Below are positions 60,269 through 64,000 of a stretch of 64,000 nt of DNA, piece by piece. The notes under the pieces were generated by a model, which made no database searches, was not told where the DNA came from, and was given only the letters and a program-made list of their open reading frames with translations. Source of the DNA: Streptomyces sp. NBC_00483 (lineage in GTDB: Bacteria > Actinomycetota > Actinomycetes > Streptomycetales > Streptomycetaceae). The stretch is taken from NCBI RefSeq assembly GCF_036013745.1, contig NZ_CP107880.1, positions 3,472,001 to 3,536,000 on the forward strand, given 5' to 3'. Position 1 is the first letter of the stretch, and each line of letters begins with the position of its first letter. The translations under genes were made by a program, and so were the position numbers.

Positions 60269-61528
60269 ATGACCGCACCGTACGAGCACGACGACGCCAC
60301 GACCGGCCCCGGCCGCGTCGTCGTCATCGGCACCGGCCTCGCCGGGACCCGTATCGCCCACCGCCTGGGCGAGCGGGCCATGCTGATCGGCGAGGAGGCG
60401 CACGCCCCGTACAACCGCGTGCTGCTCGCGGAGGTGCTGGCCGGGACGTACGCGCCGGAGGTCATCGAGCTGCCCCGCGCCACCGTTCCGCACCTGCGCA
60501 CCCGCGCCGTCCGGATCGACCGCGAGCGGCGGCTCGTCCAGTGCGAGAACGGGGACGAGGTCGCATACGACACCCTCGTCCTCGCCACCGGCTCGAACCC
60601 GGTACTGCCCCCGCTGCGCGGCCTGTTCGCACCCGAGGCCACCGAACTGCCGGGCGGCGTCCACGCGTTCCGCACGATGGACGACTGCCTGGCGCTGTCC
60701 GAGGCCGTCACCGATGGCACCCGCGCCGTCGTCATCGGCGGCGGCCTCCTCGGCGTCTCGGCGGCCCGCGCGCTCGCCCGGCGCGGCGCGCAGGTGGTCC
60801 TCACCCAGCAGTCCGAGCGGCTCATGGAGCGCCAGCTCGACCCGAACTCCTCCGAACTCGTCCGCCGCCACCTCACCGCGCTCGGCGTGGAGATCCACAC
60901 CGAGTGCCGGGTGCGCGGCGTCGGCGTCGTCGAAGGACACGTGCGCCGCGTCGAGCTGCACGACGGCTACGTGCTCGGCACCGACGTCACCGTCCTCGCC
61001 TGCGGCGTCCGCCCGCGCGCCGGTCTCGCGCAGGCCGCGGGGCTCGACGTCCGCAAGGGGATCGTCGTCGACGACGCGCTGCGCACCAGCGATCCCCGCA
61101 TCCGCGCGGTCGGCGACTGCGCCCAGCACGCCGACACCGTCTACGGCCTCGCGACGCCGGCCCTGGAACAGGCCGACGCGCTCGCCGACCTGCTGACCGG
61201 GGCCGACGCGGGGCACCCCGGGTACACCGGCACCCGCACCCTGACCCGGCTCACCCTCCCGCACGAGGCCGGCCCTCTGGACCTCGCCGCGTTCGGCGAG
61301 ACCGAGGCGCTGCCCGGCGACGACGTCGTGCAGCTCGCCGACGCCACCCGCGGCACGTACCGGAAGGTCGTCGTGCGCGGCGACCGGCTGGTCGGCGGGG
61401 TGCTGATCGGGGAACTGACCACGGTCGGCGCGCTCGCACACGCCTGGGAGTCCGACGAATCACTGCCCGCCGACGACGCTGTCGGCGCGCCTCTGCTGCA
61501 CCTGCTCACCCACGACGGAGGCCTCTGA
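60269..61528 (+). CDS. FAD-dependent NAD(P)H oxidoreductase of the nitrite reductase operon
   Basis: This 419-residue protein starts at ATG 60269 without a ribosome site, so translation may be leaderless. FAD-binding RVVVIGTGLAGTRIAHRL, NAD(P)H-binding AVVIGGGLLGVSAARAL and IRAVGDCAQHADTVYGL are present. It resembles the N-terminal flavin module of NirB without its Fe-S and siroheme parts. It may carry electrons to the nitrate reductase, which has no reductase partner next to it, or assist NirB. The stop lies 1 bp before the nirB start, so the genes are coupled. Confidence 0.88.
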   Translation: MTAPYEHDDATTGPGRVVVIGTGLAGTRIAHRLGERAMLIGEEAHAPYNRVLLAEVLAGTYAPEVIELPRATVPHLRTRAVRIDRERRLVQCENGDEVAYDTLVLATGSNPVLPPLRGLFAPEATELPGGVHAFRTMDDCLALSEAVTDGTRAVVIGGGLLGVSAARALARRGAQVVLTQQSERLMERQLDPNSSELVRRHLTALGVEIHTECRVRGVGVVEGHVRRVELHDGYVLGTDVTVLACGVRPRAGLAQAAGLDVRKGIVVDDALRTSDPRIRAVGDCAQHADTVYGLATPALEQADALADLLTGADAGHPGYTGTRTLTRLTLPHEAGPLDLAAFGETEALPGDDVVQLADATRGTYRKVVVRGDRLVGGVLIGELTTVGALAHAWESDESLPADDAVGAPLLHLLTHDGGL

Positions 61529-61529
61529 C

Positions 61530-64000
61530 ATGCCGACCGACAAGGCACTGCCCACGATCGTCCTCATCGGCCACGGCATGGTCGGCCAGCGTTTCCTCGA
61601 GGCCGCCGCCGAGCGCGGGCTCACGGACTCGCACCGGGTGGTCGTCCTGTGCGAGGAGCCGCGTCCCGCCTACGACCGCGTGCACCTCACCTCGTACTTC
61701 TCGGGCACCACGCCCGAGGAACTCTCCATGACGGACCCGGAGTTCATCGAGAAGCACGGCATCGAGCTGTACGTCGGCGACCCCGCCGTGGTCGTCGACC
61801 GCGAGTCCCGCGTCGTGCACGCCCGCTCCGGGCTCAAGGTCCCCTACGACACGATGGTCCTTGCCACCGGCTCGTACCCGTTCGTCCCGCCAGTGCCCGG
61901 CAAGGACGCGACCGGCTGCTTCGTGTACCGGACGATCGAGGACCTGTACGCGATCGAGGAGTACGCGAAGAACAACGCGACGGTCGGCGCCGTGGTCGGC
62001 GGCGGCCTCCTCGGGCTTGAGGCCGCGGGCGCGCTGCAGGGGCTCGGACTCGCCACCCACATCGTCGAGTTCGCGCCGCGCCTGATGCCGGTGCAGGTAG
62101 ACGAGGGCGGCGGCGCGGCCCTGTTCAAGACCATCAGCGACATGGGGCTCGACGTGCACACGGGCGTCGGCACCCAGGAGATCGTCACGGGCGAAGGGGA
62201 CGCGGTGCGCGGCATGAAGCTGTCGGACGGCAGCGAACTCGCCACGGACCTCGTCGTCTTCTCCGCCGGCGTCCGCCCCCGCGACCAACTCGCCCGCGAC
62301 ATGGGCCTTCTCGTCGGGGAGCGCGGCGGCATCACCGTCGACGAGCGGTGCCGCACCAGCGACCCCGACATCTTCGCGATCGGCGAGTGCGCGCTGGCCT
62401 CGGACGGCCGGGTGTACGGGCTCGTGGCCCCCGGCTACGAGATGGCGCTCGCGGTCGCCGACACCATCGCCGACGAGGACGCGTCGTTCACCGGCGCCGA
62501 CCTCTCCACCAAGCTGAAGCTGCTCGGCGTCGACGTCGCCTCGTTCGGCGACGCGCACGGCGCCACCGACGGCTGCCTCGACGTCGTCTACTCGGACTCG
62601 CGCTCGGGCACGTACAAGAAGCTCGTGATCGGCGGCGAGGGCGAGCTGCTCGGCGGCATCCTCGTCGGCGACGCGGAGGCGTACGGGACGCTGCGCGCGC
62701 TCACCGGGACCGTGCCGCCGATCGCCCCGGAGCAGCTGGTCCTCCCTGCGGGCGCGGGCGCACCTGCCCAGCTCGGCCCGGAGGCGCTGCCCGACGAGGC
62801 CGTCATCTGTTCCTGCCACAACGTCACGAAGGGCGCGATCTGCGAGCACACCTCGCTGCCCGAGGTGAAGAAGTGCACCAAGGCCGGTACCGGCTGCGGG
62901 AGTTGCGTCAAGCTCATCGGCCAGCTGCTGCCGAAGAGCGGTGACGACGGGCTGTGCGGCTGCTTCAAGCACACCCGCGAGCAGCTGTACGAGATCGTGC
63001 GCGTCAAGCGGATCACGACGTACGCCCAACTCCTCGACGAGCACGGCCGGGAGGGTGCGCGCGGCGGCGAGGGCTGCGAGATCTGCAAGCCGACCGTCGG
63101 CTCGATCATCGCCTCGCTCGCCCCGTCGATCGGCGCGGACGGCTACGTCCTCGACGGCGAGCAGGCCGCCCTCCAGGACACCAACGACCACTTCCTCGCC
63201 AACCTCCAGAAGAACGGTTCGTACTCGGTCGTGCCCCGGATCCCCGGCGGCGAGATCACCCCCGAGAAACTGATCGTGATCGGGGAGGTCGCGCGGGACT
63301 TCGGTCTCTACACGAAGATCACGGGCGGCCAGCGCATCGACCTGTTCGGCGCGCGGGTCGACCAACTGCCCATGATTTGGGCCAGGTTGGTGGACGCCGG
63401 CTTCGAGTCCGGGCACGCGTACGGCAAGGCGCTGCGGACCGTGAAGTCGTGCGTGGGGCAGACCTGGTGCCGTTACGGGGTGCAGGACTCGGTCCGGATG
63501 GCGATCGACCTGGAGCTGCGCTACCGGGGCCTGCGAGCACCGCACAAGCTGAAGTCGGCGGTCTCCGGGTGCGCCCGCGAGTGCGCGGAGGCCCAGTCGA
63601 AGGACTTCGGCGTCATCGCCACGGCCAACGGCTGGAACCTGTACGTGGGCGGCAACGGCGGCATGACGCCCCGTCACGCCGACCTGCTGGCAAAGGACTT
63701 GAGCGACGCCGAGCTGATCCGGCTGATCGACCGGTTCCTGATGTTCTACATCCGCACCGCCGACCGCCTGGAGCGCACCGCGACCTGGCTGGAGCGGATC
63801 GAGGGCGGGCTCGACCACGTACGGGACGTCGTCGTGCACGACTCGCTCGGCATCTGCGACGAGCTCGAAGCCCTGATGCGGGCGCACGTCGCGCACTACC
63901 GCGACGAGTGGGCCGAGACCATCGAGGACCCCGAGCGCCTCTCCCGCTTCGTCTCCTTCGTCAACGCCCCCGACACCCCGGACCCGACGGTCCGCTTCAT
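61530..64000 (+). CDS. nirB: Assimilatory nitrite reductase large subunit (3' end cut by window)
   Basis: The gene starts at ATG 61530 with CGGAGG eight bases upstream; 823 codons are in the window, with only the C-terminal tail missing. The order of domains is as in NirB: FAD/NADH module (IVLIGHGMVGQRFLE, GAVVGGGLLGLEAAGAL, DIFAIGECALASD), a BFD-like [2Fe-2S] domain (ICSCHNVTKGAICEH and GCGSCVKLIG near 426-465), a second BFD-like segment, and the siroheme/[4Fe-4S] reductase with SCVGQTWCRYG (about 640) and SGCARECAEA (about 680). It reduces nitrite to ammonium with NAD(P)H. nirD is expected just beyond the edge. Confidence 0.95.
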   Translation, partial: MPTDKALPTIVLIGHGMVGQRFLEAAAERGLTDSHRVVVLCEEPRPAYDRVHLTSYFSGTTPEELSMTDPEFIEKHGIELYVGDPAVVVDRESRVVHARSGLKVPYDTMVLATGSYPFVPPVPGKDATGCFVYRTIEDLYAIEEYAKNNATVGAVVGGGLLGLEAAGALQGLGLATHIVEFAPRLMPVQVDEGGGAALFKTISDMGLDVHTGVGTQEIVTGEGDAVRGMKLSDGSELATDLVVFSAGVRPRDQLARDMGLLVGERGGITVDERCRTSDPDIFAIGECALASDGRVYGLVAPGYEMALAVADTIADEDASFTGADLSTKLKLLGVDVASFGDAHGATDGCLDVVYSDSRSGTYKKLVIGGEGELLGGILVGDAEAYGTLRALTGTVPPIAPEQLVLPAGAGAPAQLGPEALPDEAVICSCHNVTKGAICEHTSLPEVKKCTKAGTGCGSCVKLIGQLLPKSGDDGLCGCFKHTREQLYEIVRVKRITTYAQLLDEHGREGARGGEGCEICKPTVGSIIASLAPSIGADGYVLDGEQAALQDTNDHFLANLQKNGSYSVVPRIPGGEITPEKLIVIGEVARDFGLYTKITGGQRIDLFGARVDQLPMIWARLVDAGFESGHAYGKALRTVKSCVGQTWCRYGVQDSVRMAIDLELRYRGLRAPHKLKSAVSGCARECAEAQSKDFGVIATANGWNLYVGGNGGMTPRHADLLAKDLSDAELIRLIDRFLMFYIRTADRLERTATWLERIEGGLDHVRDVVVHDSLGICDELEALMRAHVAHYRDEWAETIEDPERLSRFVSFVNAPDTPDPTVRF

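Overview
The window is chromosomal DNA of a Streptomyces, or a very close relative. The signs are very high GC, GTG and TTG starts, many 4-bp start/stop overlaps and rare TTA codons. It also carries a protein of the SCO2400 family, an HrdA-type sigma factor next to dnaG, an mbl-type MreB gene and intergenic hairpin repeats typical of the genus. The gene order resembles the S. coelicolor region from about SCO2400 to the nirB genes. That match is from memory and was not checked. There is no prophage, transposase, integrase or CRISPR array.

1-22 kb is mostly sugar use. After a CurA-like reductase, its divergent MarR regulator and an SCO2400-family membrane protein come four blocks. (a) 2.4-5.8 kb: an enolase-superfamily dehydratase, a zinc dehydrogenase and a U32-like TIM-barrel protein. 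(b) 5.9-11.1 kb: a ChvE/GguA/GguB-type sugar ABC importer with a secreted mutarotase. (c) 11.1-12.2 kb: a secreted endo-arabinanase. (d) 15.2-21.7 kb, minus strand: an oligosaccharide ABC importer with a cytoplasmic GH51 arabinofuranosidase, then an SMP-30 lactonase and an IclR regulator. Promoters of the dehydratase, importer and iclR genes carry paired TTCGAA-like sites exactly 19 bp apart, so one regulator (probably the IclR protein) may link the blocks. An aminotransferase and an Rrf2/TauE pair lie between them.

21.9-35.6 kb holds a PucR regulator with a tiny membrane protein, then a plus-strand run of ten coupled genes that looks like a cell-envelope glycan cluster. It encodes DUF3068, a GT4 glycosyltransferase, a methyltransferase, a 1417-residue AftD-like arabinofuranosyltransferase, a PapA-like acyltransferase, a second methyltransferase, a DMT-type membrane protein, Trm112, an FkbM methyltransferase and an unknown protein. 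A consensus promoter followed by a ~180-nt inverted-repeat element precedes it. The AftD-like gene has the only in-frame TTA codon I found in the window, which suggests bldA control.

35.6-44.9 kb: a 19-residue hydrophobic peptide gene with tandem palindromic operators and its own terminator, an mbl-type MreB gene, three tRNAs (CAU, Asn, Asn), a YtxH-like protein, an FGGY kinase, a heterodimeric ABC exporter and the sigma factor.

45.0-64.0 kb: dnaG, a ferredoxin-reductase-like flavoprotein, dgt, a sirohydrochlorin chelatase, a SanA/YdcF protein, an assimilatory nitrate reductase, a 0.7-kb repeat-filled gap, an M4 metalloprotease, a secreted protein with a class F sortase, a TauE permease, a ferric-reductase-like flavocytochrome, and a flavoprotein followed by nirB, which runs off the right edge. 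The chelatase, nitrate reductase, flavoprotein and nirB form a nitrate assimilation set. GlnR-like boxes precede the nitrate reductase and the flavoprotein-nirB pair.
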